Source: Acidaminobacter sp. JC074 (GTDB taxonomy: Bacteria > Bacillota > Clostridia > Peptostreptococcales > Acidaminobacteraceae). Taken from it: 64,000 nt of DNA. The position numbers and the translations under genes are program-made. A model generated the notes under the pieces. It saw only the letters and a list, made by a program, of their open reading frames with translations. It did no database searches and was not told where the DNA came from. Numbering within the stretch: position 1 is the first letter of the stretch; every line of letters starts with the position of its first letter. The DNA lies in contig NZ_VANV01000018.1 in the NCBI RefSeq assembly GCF_022496765.1, forward strand, positions 62,001 to 126,000, read 5' to 3'. This document shows, in pieces, positions 53,204 through 62,172 of this stretch.

Positions 53204-53806
53204 ATGAACAAAATACAGGTAATTGAAAAAATACAAGCACTCTTAAAAAGAAAGCGTGTACAAAATCTTTCTATCAGAGAGATTTCAAAAGAAGTGGGTA
53301 TCTCTACAGGGTCATTTTATAATCTATTTCAAGATAAAGACGAACTCTTATTTGAAATAAGAAAACATGAAATCTGTCAAATGAGCGACTATATTGATCA
53401 AATTTTGGATAAAGAGAAAGACTATCTCTTTATTCCTGCCATTAGGCTATCTATCATGTTTGATCGTTTGGTAGAACAAGAACTCTTGTTTGAGACTATG
53501 TCAACTGCCAAAGAGAGCATGTCCATGAAAGAAGCTAAGATGGCTAATATCATATACTTCATTAAAATGGCATTTAAGGACTACACATCATCTTATAGCG
53601 AAGAAGACTATAAACACAGAGAGATCATGATTTCAGGTATGATCGAGTCAACCTTTCAAGCTTATATAGAAGGTTTTGATATCGATCTAGATTATATGCA
53701 AGAACTCATCATCCAAACAGTATATAGAACCTTTGATGTACCGGAGGATAAAATAGACTACATACTCAATAATTATCGCAACTATTTAAGAAAAGATGTC
53801 ACCTAG
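53204..53806 (+). CDS. TetR-family regulator
   Basis: A 200-residue regulator. The N-terminal helix-turn-helix is residues about 12-50 (LSIREISKEVGISTGSFYNLFQDKDELLFEI), of the TetR type. The C-terminal helical ligand domain is unassigned. There is no Shine-Dalgarno sequence; a promoter fits a leaderless mRNA. It converges with the cardiolipin synthase gene, sharing a terminator. The target may be the B3/B4 gene or cls. Confidence 0.85.
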   Translation: MNKIQVIEKIQALLKRKRVQNLSIREISKEVGISTGSFYNLFQDKDELLFEIRKHEICQMSDYIDQILDKEKDYLFIPAIRLSIMFDRLVEQELLFETMSTAKESMSMKEAKMANIIYFIKMAFKDYTSSYSEEDYKHREIMISGMIESTFQAYIEGFDIDLDYMQELIIQTVYRTFDVPEDKIDYILNNYRNYLRKDVT

Positions 53807-53818
53807 ACATCTTTTTTA
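53790..53818. terminator. Bidirectional terminator between tetR and cls
   Basis: A 9-bp stem AAAGATGTC/GACATCTTT (53792-53800 with 53806-53814) with loop ACCTA containing the tetR stop. T runs follow on both strands. Confidence 0.85.
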
Positions 53819-55342
53819 CATAAGCGGTGCAAACAATCTTAAAACTAGTGCACATAATATTTTAAACCAACCCACATTTTGCAGATCTTCCATAGTAATC
53901 TCTACACTCTTATCCAAGGTATCTATATAATCCTCTTTTACATCTAAAACTGTCTTGGTGTTCATCATCCAAACACCACATTCAAAGTGAAGATACAAAC
54001 TTCTGAAGTCCATATTGATGGTACCAACCACGGCATACATATCATCCACAACAAAGTTCTTACCATGCATGAAACCTGGTTCGTACTCGAATATTTTAAC
54101 ACCATTCTTTAAAAGCACTTCGTAGTAGGATTGAGAAACCATATGCACATACCATTTATCTGGTATATGAGGTGTGATAATTCTTACATCAACACCTGAC
54201 TTGCTGGCGTTACATAAGGCTGTGATCATTTCAGAAGAAATAATCAAGTATGGTGTTGTTATGTAAACATAATCCTTTGCCTTGTTGATCATATTGATAT
54301 AGACATTTTCTCCAACAGATTCATTATCAAGTGGATTATCTGAATATGGTAATACGAAACCCTTTTCCGTAATAGTATCCTGCTTGACCTTAAACTGCGT
54401 GATATCTGTATCATCTCCAGAAAGGTAATCCCACAAGGTTAAAAACATCACAGTAAAAGACCATACAGCGTCACCTCTTAACTTGATGCCCATGTCCTTC
54501 CAGTGGCCAAGTCTTTCTATTTTGTTGATGTACTCATCCGCTATATTTAGACCACCAGTAAAGGCAACCAAGCCATCAATGACCAAAATCTTTCTGTGAT
54601 CTCTTGTATTGTATTTAGAAGATATAATGGGTACCAGTGGATTGAAAACCTCACATTTGATACCATAAGATCGAATCTTTTTATAGTACTTATGGGGTAA
54701 CTTTAGAGAACAACCTAAATCATCATAGACAACTCTAACATCTACACCTTCTTTAACCTTTTCTTTTAGAATCTCTAATATAGAGTCCCACATGTAGCCC
54801 CTCTCAACTATGAAATACTCCATGAAAATGAATTTTTTAGCCTTCTTCAGCTCTATGATCATATCTTCATAGTTCTTCTCTCCTATGGGATAATAGGTGG
54901 TGTCTGTGTTGACATACGACGGATAAGGTCCATAAGTTTCTAAGTAGTTCATCTGCTGGCTACCATATGGATCTATGTCTCTTGCAGCTTCTAGATGACT
55001 TGGATCTACTTCTAATAAGGACTTAGTCTTATTTTCTATGACCCCCATCTTTTCTTTTTCCTTCCTACTCAATTGGTTACCTGAAAAAGTGATGTAAAAA
55101 ACACCACCGAAAATAGGCATAAGGGCTATAGGCAGCGCCCAAGCCAACTTGTAAGCAGGATTTGTATCATCATAAACAATTTTAAGTATTGCCAAGGTTG
55201 AAATTAAGAGATTAATTCCATAAAAAAGCTGAGAATAATCGCTTAAAAGCCATAGCATAGAAATCAAAAACATAAGTTGTGATAGAAATGCTGTTGCTAA
55301 GATGATGATTCTGTTAAAAAATATTTTTCTAATAAACTTCAT
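53816..55342 (-). CDS. cls: Cardiolipin synthase (phospholipase D type)
   Basis: A 508-residue membrane enzyme. Two N-terminal membrane helices (about residues 6-60) precede two HKD motifs: HRKILVIDG (first) and HGKNFVVDD (second), each with downstream G-G/N-N residues. It condenses two phosphatidylglycerol molecules to cardiolipin. ATG 55342 is chosen because GGAGG lies 4 bases upstream; a longer reading adds 10 residues across that site. Monocistronic. Confidence 0.94.
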   Translation of the reverse strand: MKFIRKIFFNRIIILATAFLSQLMFLISMLWLLSDYSQLFYGINLLISTLAILKIVYDDTNPAYKLAWALPIALMPIFGGVFYITFSGNQLSRKEKEKMGVIENKTKSLLEVDPSHLEAARDIDPYGSQQMNYLETYGPYPSYVNTDTTYYPIGEKNYEDMIIELKKAKKFIFMEYFIVERGYMWDSILEILKEKVKEGVDVRVVYDDLGCSLKLPHKYYKKIRSYGIKCEVFNPLVPIISSKYNTRDHRKILVIDGLVAFTGGLNIADEYINKIERLGHWKDMGIKLRGDAVWSFTVMFLTLWDYLSGDDTDITQFKVKQDTITEKGFVLPYSDNPLDNESVGENVYINMINKAKDYVYITTPYLIISSEMITALCNASKSGVDVRIITPHIPDKWYVHMVSQSYYEVLLKNGVKIFEYEPGFMHGKNFVVDDMYAVVGTINMDFRSLYLHFECGVWMMNTKTVLDVKEDYIDTLDKSVEITMEDLQNVGWFKILCALVLRLFAPLM

Positions 55343-55370
55343 AGTGCCTCCGTAAAGTCTATTATACAAC

Positions 55371-55392
55371 AAAAAACTCCCTGACGGGAGTT
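55371..55392 (-). terminator. Intrinsic terminator after the first chemoreceptor gene
   Basis: A 7-bp stem AACTCCC/GGGAGTT (55375-55381 with 55386-55392) has loop TGAC, followed by TTTT on the minus strand just past the stop at 55395. Confidence 0.87.
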
Positions 55393-55394
55393 AA

Positions 55395-57188
55395 TTAAAT
55401 TTTAAATTTACTTATAGCATCAACCAGTTCATCAGATAACTCCTTACTCACATGAGCTGTCATAGACAGTTCTTGTATAGAAGCCATTTGCTCCTCAGTA
55501 GAGGCACTCGCCTGTTGAACACTTGATGAGTTGTCTTCAATTGATCTTGAAATCTCCTGAATTGAATGAACAATGTCATCCTTATTGGCATTGATTTTAG
55601 CAGAAATTTCTCTTACAAGATCAATACGCTGATTCAGACTAGATAATGCCGATGACGTATCTTTAAAGATATCACTGGTCGCTTCAATAGAAGAGTTTTG
55701 GTCATCAAATATTTCTTGAATATCTGACATCATATTTACTGCTTGAACTGACTTGTTTTGGATATCACCAATTAATGTCTTAATGTCTTCAGTTGCTGTA
55801 CTGGTTTCTTCAGATAATTTTCTGATTTCTTCAGCAACTACTGCAAAACCTCTACCCGCTTCTCCAGCTCTAGCAGCTTCTATAGAAGCATTTAAAGCCA
55901 ATAAATTGGTTTGAGATGATATTGCTTCTATGATCTCTGTGATTTGCTCTGCATCTGTTGCTGACTTATTAATTTCATTGGTCATAACTGAAATTTCTTG
56001 AGCAGACTCATTAGACTTAGCAGTCTTTTCATTCAGTTCATCAATAATTTTTAAACCTTTAACACTCATCTCATTGGTTTCATGAGAATACTCTTGAACT
56101 GAATAGATTTGAGTTTCAGAATCCTGTATCTGGTCACCAAGATCATTTGTCTTTGTAACAACTACAACTGCTTCATCTGTTTGTTCTTGAGAGGTATCTG
56201 CAATCTGAGACATAGCCTCTGTAATTTCGTTCATGGCATAAGAAGACTGTTCTGTAACTTCAGCTAAACTTGTAGAAGAAGCTGAAACTGATTCAGATGC
56301 GTCTCTTACTCTTCTTAATAGGTCTCCTACATTGTCCTTTAGTTCATTTAAGGCTCTTGCAAGATCGCCAATTTCGTCACTTCTTGAAAGTGTTTTTTCT
56401 TGTATTTCTACAGTGAAATCACCTGTCGCGATTTGCTCCATCTCATTTCTGAACTTAGAAAGTGGACGAAGAACAATTTTATTAACAATTACCAATATAC
56501 CAAAGACAAGCGCTAAGATAAACCATCTTACCCATGACGTGTACTTATTGGCTATCTCCTGAACATTTTGTAATTGATCAATATGTTCATTTAATAAAGT
56601 ATTGATATGAACCTGGAAACCATCTAAATCATCTTGGATAAATCGTGCATCATCATTGATTAGTTTCATGCCTTCCATCATCATTTGCTCTGACATATTT
56701 GCAGTTGCATTAGATGAATAGTCATTCATATCTGATGTAAGTTGCAAGTGATTTTCCTTCAATGCTAATAAATGATCGTATACTTCTTGGTACTCAGCTT
56801 CTTCATCTGGATTAAAATCATCTTTGGCCTCAGTTAGCATTACACCGGCATAACCAATAGCTTCATCATATTTAGCTGCAACTTCTGCTTCTAATTTCAT
56901 CAAAGCTTGATGAGGATCAGGCGCATTGACATTATTTCCTCTATCATTAAACATGTTTGACATAGAAGCCAACATAAACATGTTTTCTTGTTTTAACTCT
57001 AAAACCTTGATATCTGATATAGCATTATTTAGTGGTATACTAGTATCTTTTACATCCTGTAATTCATTTGATACTATGCCTGTCTGAACTGATGTTGTTA
57101 TCTCTAATGCTAACATACCAACAATAATTAGGGCAAATAAGATAAATACTCTTGCTCTTATACTTTTTACATTCGCTTTTCTTTTCAT
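55395..57188 (-). CDS. Methyl-accepting chemotaxis protein with four-helix-bundle-type sensor
   Basis: A 597-residue chemoreceptor. Membrane helices at about 12-32 and 218-238 flank an all-helical extracellular domain (acid-rich, with a Met-rich [12 protein letters not shown] stretch). A HAMP domain follows to about 295, then the MCP coiled coil with the conserved tip [20 protein letters not shown], which binds CheA/CheW. ATG 57188 has GAGGAG upstream. No C-terminal pentapeptide CheR tether is present. The signal sensed is unknown. Confidence 0.92.
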   Translation of the reverse strand: MKRKANVKSIRARVFILFALIIVGMLALEITTSVQTGIVSNELQDVKDTSIPLNNAISDIKVLELKQENMFMLASMSNMFNDRGNNVNAPDPHQALMKLEAEVAAKYDEAIGYAGVMLTEAKDDFNPDEEAEYQEVYDHLLALKENHLQLTSDMNDYSSNATANMSEQMMMEGMKLINDDARFIQDDLDGFQVHINTLLNEHIDQLQNVQEIANKYTSWVRWFILALVFGILVIVNKIVLRPLSKFRNEMEQIATGDFTVEIQEKTLSRSDEIGDLARALNELKDNVGDLLRRVRDASESVSASSTSLAEVTEQSSYAMNEITEAMSQIADTSQEQTDEAVVVVTKTNDLGDQIQDSETQIYSVQEYSHETNEMSVKGLKIIDELNEKTAKSNESAQEISVMTNEINKSATDAEQITEIIEAISSQTNLLALNASIEAARAGEAGRGFAVVAEEIRKLSEETSTATEDIKTLIGDIQNKSVQAVNMMSDIQEIFDDQNSSIEATSDIFKDTSSALSSLNQRIDLVREISAKINANKDDIVHSIQEISRSIEDNSSSVQQASASTEEQMASIQELSMTAHVSKELSDELVDAISKFKI

Positions 57189-57356
57189 ATATTTTCTCCT
57201 CATAAATATTTTATACCACATCATTCTTGATTTAAAATAAAGAATTTATAAAAAAATATTAAAATATTGAATAATAAAATTTTATTTACATATACTGGTT
57301 AAAAATAGGCTTTGCATCCATATGAAAGCATACTTACTTCTTAAATGATTCATACA

Positions 57357-57391
57357 AATAAAATAGCATAACAGTTAATTCTGTTACGCTA
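57357..57391 (-). terminator. Intrinsic terminator after the riboswitch-controlled chemoreceptor
   Basis: An 11-bp stem with one G-U pair (57364-57374 with 57381-57391) has loop TTAATT and is followed by TTTATTTG on the minus strand. The stop is at 57407. Confidence 0.85.
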
Positions 57392-57406
57392 TCATTAAAT
57401 ATAATC

Positions 57407-59386
57407 TTAAATTTTAAACTTACCAATTTCTAATTGTAAATCATCTGCCATTTGGTTCAGAATTTCTGCAGACTTAGCCACTTCAGACATAGAAACAGAT
57501 TGTTCTTCAACAGAAGCTGTTACTTCTTCTGAAGCTGCAGCAGATTCCTCTGATACTGCAGAAATCTTTTCTATTGCCGAAACCATTTCTTCTTTATCTT
57601 GGTTGACAGCTTGAATAAAGTTAACCAACTCATCGATAATGGATGTGATTTTTTCTGTAGAGTGATGAATCTTATCAAATACTTGGTCTACAGAGACAAC
57701 AGCAGTTTCCTGGTCTTTTGTTACCTTAAGCACTTCATTCATAGCTTCTGAAGTATTATGGCTTTCTGTTTGAAGGTCTTTAACAATGATTCTAATGTTA
57801 TCAGCCGCCATAGAAGAGCCTTCTGCTAGCTTTCTTATTTCTTCTGCAACAACAGCAAATCCTCTACCGTGTTCACCGGCTCTAGCAGCCTCTATAGAAG
57901 CATTAAGGGCAAGCAGGTTTGTTTGATCAGCAATACTAGTGATAGTTTCTAAGATAACACCAATTTCACCAGTCTTAGATTCTAACATTCTAATTGCTGT
58001 ATCTATCTTTGAAATAGACTCTGCATTTTCAGTTGATTGACTCTTTAATGTGCTCATAACAGTTAAACCATCTTTATTGGCTTCTTTAACTTCATCAGCT
58101 GCACCTGCCATGATTTCACTGTCTTTATTTAATACCTGTAATTTTTCAGAAAGGCCTACCATAAGAGTTGCTGAATGTTCAGCCTCTCCAGCCTGTTCAC
58201 TCGCACCTAATGCAATTTCATCTACAGTACGAGCGATTTCTTCACTTGAAGCACTGACTTCTTCAGAACTTGCTGCAAGGTCTTGTGCCGACATAGAAAC
58301 CTGCTCAGATACATGTTTACTTGCCTTAAGCATTTCAGAAAAATGATCCAACATGATATTAAAACTCTTGGCAATCGATCCAATTTCATCTTCTGTTAGA
58401 ACGTCAGCTCTTACAGTTAAGTCACCTTCTTGCACTATCAAAATTGAAGATTCTAATGCTTTAATCGGCTTAATCAGATTTCTACCTAATAATATAGCTA
58501 CAAAAACAGAAATCAAAACACCAACGCCTAATATAATATAAGATATGGCTCTAATAGGTCCTAATAAAACATTTACTTCAGACTGATTCATCGTTACAAT
58601 AACAGTCCAGTCTAAGTACTCAATTTTTTTATAGACTGCAAATTTCTTTACACCTTCATATTTATATTCCACAATGCCTTCAGATTCTTTAGCCAAAGCT
58701 TCTTCAATCTCTTTTACTGGAAGATGCTGACCTATTAAGTCCGCATTATTATGCGTCATAATGATATTTTCACTATCTAATAATACAGGATAGCCTTCCT
58801 CACCTACCTTGATTTCTGAGAATGATTCTGAGAACACACCAAGATCAACGTCCATACCCATGACACCAATAAAGTTACCACCTAAATCATAAACTGGCTT
58901 AGAAATGGAGAATGTCACTTGACCTGTACCTAAATCTACATATGGTGCAGTATAATAAATATCATCTTTTTCTTTAGCTCCGATATACCAATCTCTAGTT
59001 CTTGCATCGAAGTCATCAGGTAAATCAAAGTCAATTGGAGATATTAAGTCACCTTTTTCAGTACCAATGTATAAGAGCTGTACTTCAGGGTGATCTTCTA
59101 AATATGTCCTAAACTCTTTTTTAATCCATATTGCTGCACTGGTATCAACTGATATCAACTTAACCTTATCACTTTCAGAGTAAATTGATACTGCTGTTTC
59201 AAGTGCTTCTAAATGATTTTCAATACCATATTCAATGGTCTTTACAATTTCTAAATTTGAACTCTCGTAGCCATACTTTACAACACCACTTGTTAACTTA
59301 TTATTCATAACAGTTAAGAATAATAAAGGCAAGGTACTGATGGCCAATAAAATAACAATTAACTTAAACTTTAAACTCTTCTTCAT
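57407..59386 (-). CDS. Methyl-accepting chemotaxis protein with dCache sensor, under c-di-GMP riboswitch control
   Basis: A 659-residue chemoreceptor. Membrane helices at about 7-27 and 278-300 flank a double Cache sensor: [18 protein letters not shown] and [19 protein letters not shown] with GVMGMDVDL are dCache_1 signatures, and such domains often bind amino acids. A HAMP domain and MCP signalling region follow with [24 protein letters not shown] 59386 has AGGAGG upstream. The 5' leader holds a GEMM-I aptamer and terminator, so expression depends on cyclic di-GMP. Confidence 0.94.
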   Translation of the reverse strand: MKKSLKFKLIVILLAISTLPLLFLTVMNNKLTSGVVKYGYESSNLEIVKTIEYGIENHLEALETAVSIYSESDKVKLISVDTSAAIWIKKEFRTYLEDHPEVQLLYIGTEKGDLISPIDFDLPDDFDARTRDWYIGAKEKDDIYYTAPYVDLGTGQVTFSISKPVYDLGGNFIGVMGMDVDLGVFSESFSEIKVGEEGYPVLLDSENIIMTHNNADLIGQHLPVKEIEEALAKESEGIVEYKYEGVKKFAVYKKIEYLDWTVIVTMNQSEVNVLLGPIRAISYIILGVGVLISVFVAILLGRNLIKPIKALESSILIVQEGDLTVRADVLTEDEIGSIAKSFNIMLDHFSEMLKASKHVSEQVSMSAQDLAASSEEVSASSEEIARTVDEIALGASEQAGEAEHSATLMVGLSEKLQVLNKDSEIMAGAADEVKEANKDGLTVMSTLKSQSTENAESISKIDTAIRMLESKTGEIGVILETITSIADQTNLLALNASIEAARAGEHGRGFAVVAEEIRKLAEGSSMAADNIRIIVKDLQTESHNTSEAMNEVLKVTKDQETAVVSVDQVFDKIHHSTEKITSIIDELVNFIQAVNQDKEEMVSAIEKISAVSEESAAASEEVTASVEEQSVSMSEVAKSAEILNQMADDLQLEIGKFKI

Positions 59387-59424
59387 CGTTCCTCCTTATA
59401 TTACGAGTGAGGAGTATTCAATCA

Positions 59425-59447
59425 CAAAAAATACGCCCTAGGCGCGT
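59425..59447 (-). terminator. Riboswitch-associated terminator (expression platform)
   Basis: ACGC/GCGT arms (59433-59436 with 59444-59447), with a further C-G pair past a bulged G, are followed on the minus strand by six T. It lies 2 bases after the aptamer and 39 bases before the chemoreceptor ATG. Confidence 0.7.
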
Positions 59448-59448
59448 T

Positions 59449-59522
59449 GGCAGCCTGGCAATCGTAGATAATCCTTAGACCCATGGCTTTGCGTCCTAAT
59501 CTTTCAATTAGTTTGCCTCAAA
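59449..59522 (-). ncRNA. Cyclic-di-GMP-I (GEMM-I) riboswitch
   Basis: The minus strand carries the GEMM-I core in order: GAGGCAAAC (59519-59511), a hairpin with a GAAA tetraloop, GGACGCAAAGCC (59496-59485), GGGTCTAAGG, and the closing GATTGCCAGGCTGCC (to 59449). The GAAA loop, its CUAAGG receptor and the GGACGCAAAGCC internal loop are the defining elements. A TATACT -10 box (59527-59532) puts the start just ahead of the aptamer. A terminator follows at once, so ligand binding probably switches termination of the chemoreceptor transcript. Direction of control is not decided here. Confidence 0.93.
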
Positions 59523-59640
59523 TTCTAGTATATTTTCACTCAATTTACTACAGAATTATATAAATCTAAATTACATTATGCAAGTTAAATAAATGTAACA
59601 TATAAAAAATTTGTTACTTTTACACAAGAAAGCCCTACTT

Positions 59641-61512
59641 TTAGACCATTTTATACACTCTCGCTTCATAAGGTTTATATAAAACATTCGAGGTCTCATA
59701 TGAGGATAAGAGCATAATGTATTTTTTCATGGACAAACCAATATCTTTTGTTTTTTCCTCTAAATTGATGATGATCAAGTAAACATCTTTTCCCAACCTT
59801 CTTTCATATATCATGACACCCTTGTCATTTGCCTTATAAGGCACTGTCTTACCATATATCAATGTTTTGTGTTCTTTTCTAAACTGAATCATATTTTTAT
59901 AGAAACTTAAAACTGAATCTTTTCTTAAAAGTTGATCTTCTACATTCACTTCCATATAGTCATCACTGTTTTTAATCCAAGGTGTGTGAATAGAAAATCC
60001 AGCGTTCTTTTCAGAAGACCAGGAGACTGGTAAACGTGCATTGTCTCTTGAAGCTTCATTTAACAGATCTATTACCGCCTCTTCAGATAAATCAGTTTCT
60101 CTAAGCTCATGATATTTATTGATACTTTCTATATCCCTAAACTGACTGATATGTTTAAAGTCAGGATTATTCATACCAATCTCTTGCCCCTGATAGATAA
60201 AAGGCGTACCTCTCATAGTAAGACTCAATAAGCCTAGCATCTTAGCAAGAGCAGCTTTATGTTTCTGATCTTTTAAAAGTTTCCCAAGCATTCTAGGGGT
60301 ATCATGATTGTTCATGAAAAGTGTGTTCCAATATGGAGAACCTAGTTCTTGGTACTTAAACAAGGTATGTTTTAAATATTCTATATCATAAGGCTTTTGT
60401 TGCCATTTATCTCGTCCATGACTGTAAAGATGATCAAAATTGAAGATCATATTTAACTCATCTCTATTATCATGTGTAAAATACTTCATAAGTTCTATGC
60501 CGATACCAGGACATTCACCTACAGTCATGATATCTTTATCTTTAAAGGAAGCTCTATTAAGTTCTTGTAAGAAATCATGAACACGTGGTCCATACATATA
60601 GTGTTCAATACCAGTTAGGTTTGTCATCTTACCTAGACTTTCGTTGCCATCTGGTAGGCCTGTTTCTTTACTGATAAAATTAATGACGTCCAGTCTAAAA
60701 CCATCTATACCCTTGTCTAACCACCAGTTAACCATCTGAAAGAGATCGTTTCTTACATCAGGATTGTCCCAGTTTAAATCTGGTTGCTTCTTTGAAAAAA
60801 CATGTAGGTAGTAAGCTTCTCTGGATTCATCATATGTCCAAGCAGAACCACCGAACATAGACTGCCAATTGTTAGGCTTGTCTCTACATATATAATAATC
60901 TTGATAGATTTCATCATTGAGTCTAGAAAGTTTGAACCATTCATGTTCATCACTGGTATGATTGATCACAAGGTCCATAATCAGTTTCATACCCTTATTA
61001 TGAACTTCTTCTAGAAGCAAATCAAAATCAGCCATTGTACCAAAATCGGATAGAATTTTCTTGTAGTTTCTTATGTCGTAGCCATTATCATCATTTGGGG
61101 AATCGTAAATGGGACTTAGCCAAATAACATCTACACCCAAGTCCTTAAGATACTCAAGCTTTTCTATGATACCCTTGATATCACCAATTCCATCACCATC
61201 ACCATCTTTAAAGGACCTTGGATAAATCTGATAAACAACAGCTTCCTTCCACCAAATCTTTTTAAGCTTTCCTGTTGTATGATCGATACTTTCATCGTGA
61301 TAATGATTCATCTTGTGACAAAGTGTTTCAAGTATGCTTGTATCCAGTCCCGGTATCCTAGCCAAAGACTTTAACTTCATCTGTTGGATGACTGGGTTGA
61401 ATATCAAGTCATAATGATTGGCAATCTGCATCTCATTTAAGAGTGAAAAGAATAAGTCCTTGCCTATAGGATTATTCAGTACGTCCTTTATTTTACTATT
61501 TAAACCAAACAT
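59641..61512 (-). CDS. GH13 alpha-glucosidase (oligo-1,6-glucosidase-like) with N-terminal extension
   Basis: A 623-residue protein. Residues about 1-85 are a helical extension not part of usual glucosidases. From WWKEAVVYQIYPRSFKDGDGDGIGD a complete GH13 barrel follows: VINHTS (region I), GFRLDVINF (region II, nucleophile Asp), TVGECPG (region III, acid/base Glu) and NNHDTPR (region IV), with a C-terminal beta domain. It acts on short alpha-glucosides inside the cell. ATG 61512 follows AGGAGGG; an upstream ATG adds 16 residues without a ribosome site. The gene is 63 bases after the AIM24-like gene. Confidence 0.92.
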   Translation of the reverse strand: MFGLNSKIKDVLNNPIGKDLFFSLLNEMQIANHYDLIFNPVIQQMKLKSLARIPGLDTSILETLCHKMNHYHDESIDHTTGKLKKIWWKEAVVYQIYPRSFKDGDGDGIGDIKGIIEKLEYLKDLGVDVIWLSPIYDSPNDDNGYDIRNYKKILSDFGTMADFDLLLEEVHNKGMKLIMDLVINHTSDEHEWFKLSRLNDEIYQDYYICRDKPNNWQSMFGGSAWTYDESREAYYLHVFSKKQPDLNWDNPDVRNDLFQMVNWWLDKGIDGFRLDVINFISKETGLPDGNESLGKMTNLTGIEHYMYGPRVHDFLQELNRASFKDKDIMTVGECPGIGIELMKYFTHDNRDELNMIFNFDHLYSHGRDKWQQKPYDIEYLKHTLFKYQELGSPYWNTLFMNNHDTPRMLGKLLKDQKHKAALAKMLGLLSLTMRGTPFIYQGQEIGMNNPDFKHISQFRDIESINKYHELRETDLSEEAVIDLLNEASRDNARLPVSWSSEKNAGFSIHTPWIKNSDDYMEVNVEDQLLRKDSVLSFYKNMIQFRKEHKTLIYGKTVPYKANDKGVMIYERRLGKDVYLIIINLEEKTKDIGLSMKKYIMLLSSYETSNVLYKPYEARVYKMV

Positions 61513-61575
61513 AAGCCCTCCTAAGAATATTGTACCCAAAGGAAGGCTTTTATAAAACACTTATTTATGATGCAA

Positions 61576-62106
61576 CTATATTTTATGACTGGACAACCAA
61601 ATATGGCCTGGACCTTCAAGCACAATGGACTTAAAATCCTCACCTTGAATCTTTATAGAGTCTGTCATGGCCATCAAGGCATCTTTGTCTATGCTAAGCC
61701 TAATATCAGCCTCCACTTGCTTGATTTGGATTTCTCCTAAACTATATAGGAATATTGAAGAGTCTTTAACATGAATCAAATCATGGTCGGTTTCCATATC
61801 GTGGCTAGAACAAAGAACTCTATTAGGATCTACGAGATAAGACCTTTTATTATCAAGTTTTCTAATCTCATTACACAAATGAACAGAAAAAATCATTTGA
61901 CGGGTCCTGTCAAAAGTGTTCTTGAACTCAGTAAACTGAGTAGAATCCTTTTTTATGATGCTGTCCAAAAGTTCATGATAATCGGCATGAATTTTTATGC
62001 CCTTGTCTTTTGTGACGACTGATTTTATATCACCGAAAACCTTCTCGTTCTTTAATAAATTCACTTCTAGGTATTGCACTTCATTACCATGTATTTTATA
62101 ATCCAT
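61576..62106 (-). CDS. AIM24/TIGR00266-like protein, shortened
   Basis: A 176-residue cytoplasmic protein. The start DYKIHGNEVQYLEVNLLKNE and the end EGPGHIWLSSHK resemble the first and last strands of the AIM24 beta-helix family, whose members are usually 220-260 residues with a glycine-rich middle. That middle is missing or diverged. The family's role is unknown in bacteria. It has AGGAGGGG upstream of ATG 62106 and precedes the glucosidase in the same direction. Confidence 0.55.
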   Translation of the reverse strand: MDYKIHGNEVQYLEVNLLKNEKVFGDIKSVVTKDKGIKIHADYHELLDSIIKKDSTQFTEFKNTFDRTRQMIFSVHLCNEIRKLDNKRSYLVDPNRVLCSSHDMETDHDLIHVKDSSIFLYSLGEIQIKQVEADIRLSIDKDALMAMTDSIKIQGEDFKSIVLEGPGHIWLSSHKI

Positions 62107-62172
62107 AAGCCCCTCCTATATCAAGAATAGGAGAAGATATGCCTTTCTTCAATAAACCAGTGGTCACTTATT

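Noticed and set aside
57308..57319. A GGCTTTGCATCC stretch upstream of the second chemoreceptor resembling the GEMM-I internal loop (11 of 12 bases)
   Set aside because: The GGCAAAC strand, GAAA loop and closing stem are missing, so it is at most a relic; not called as a riboswitch.
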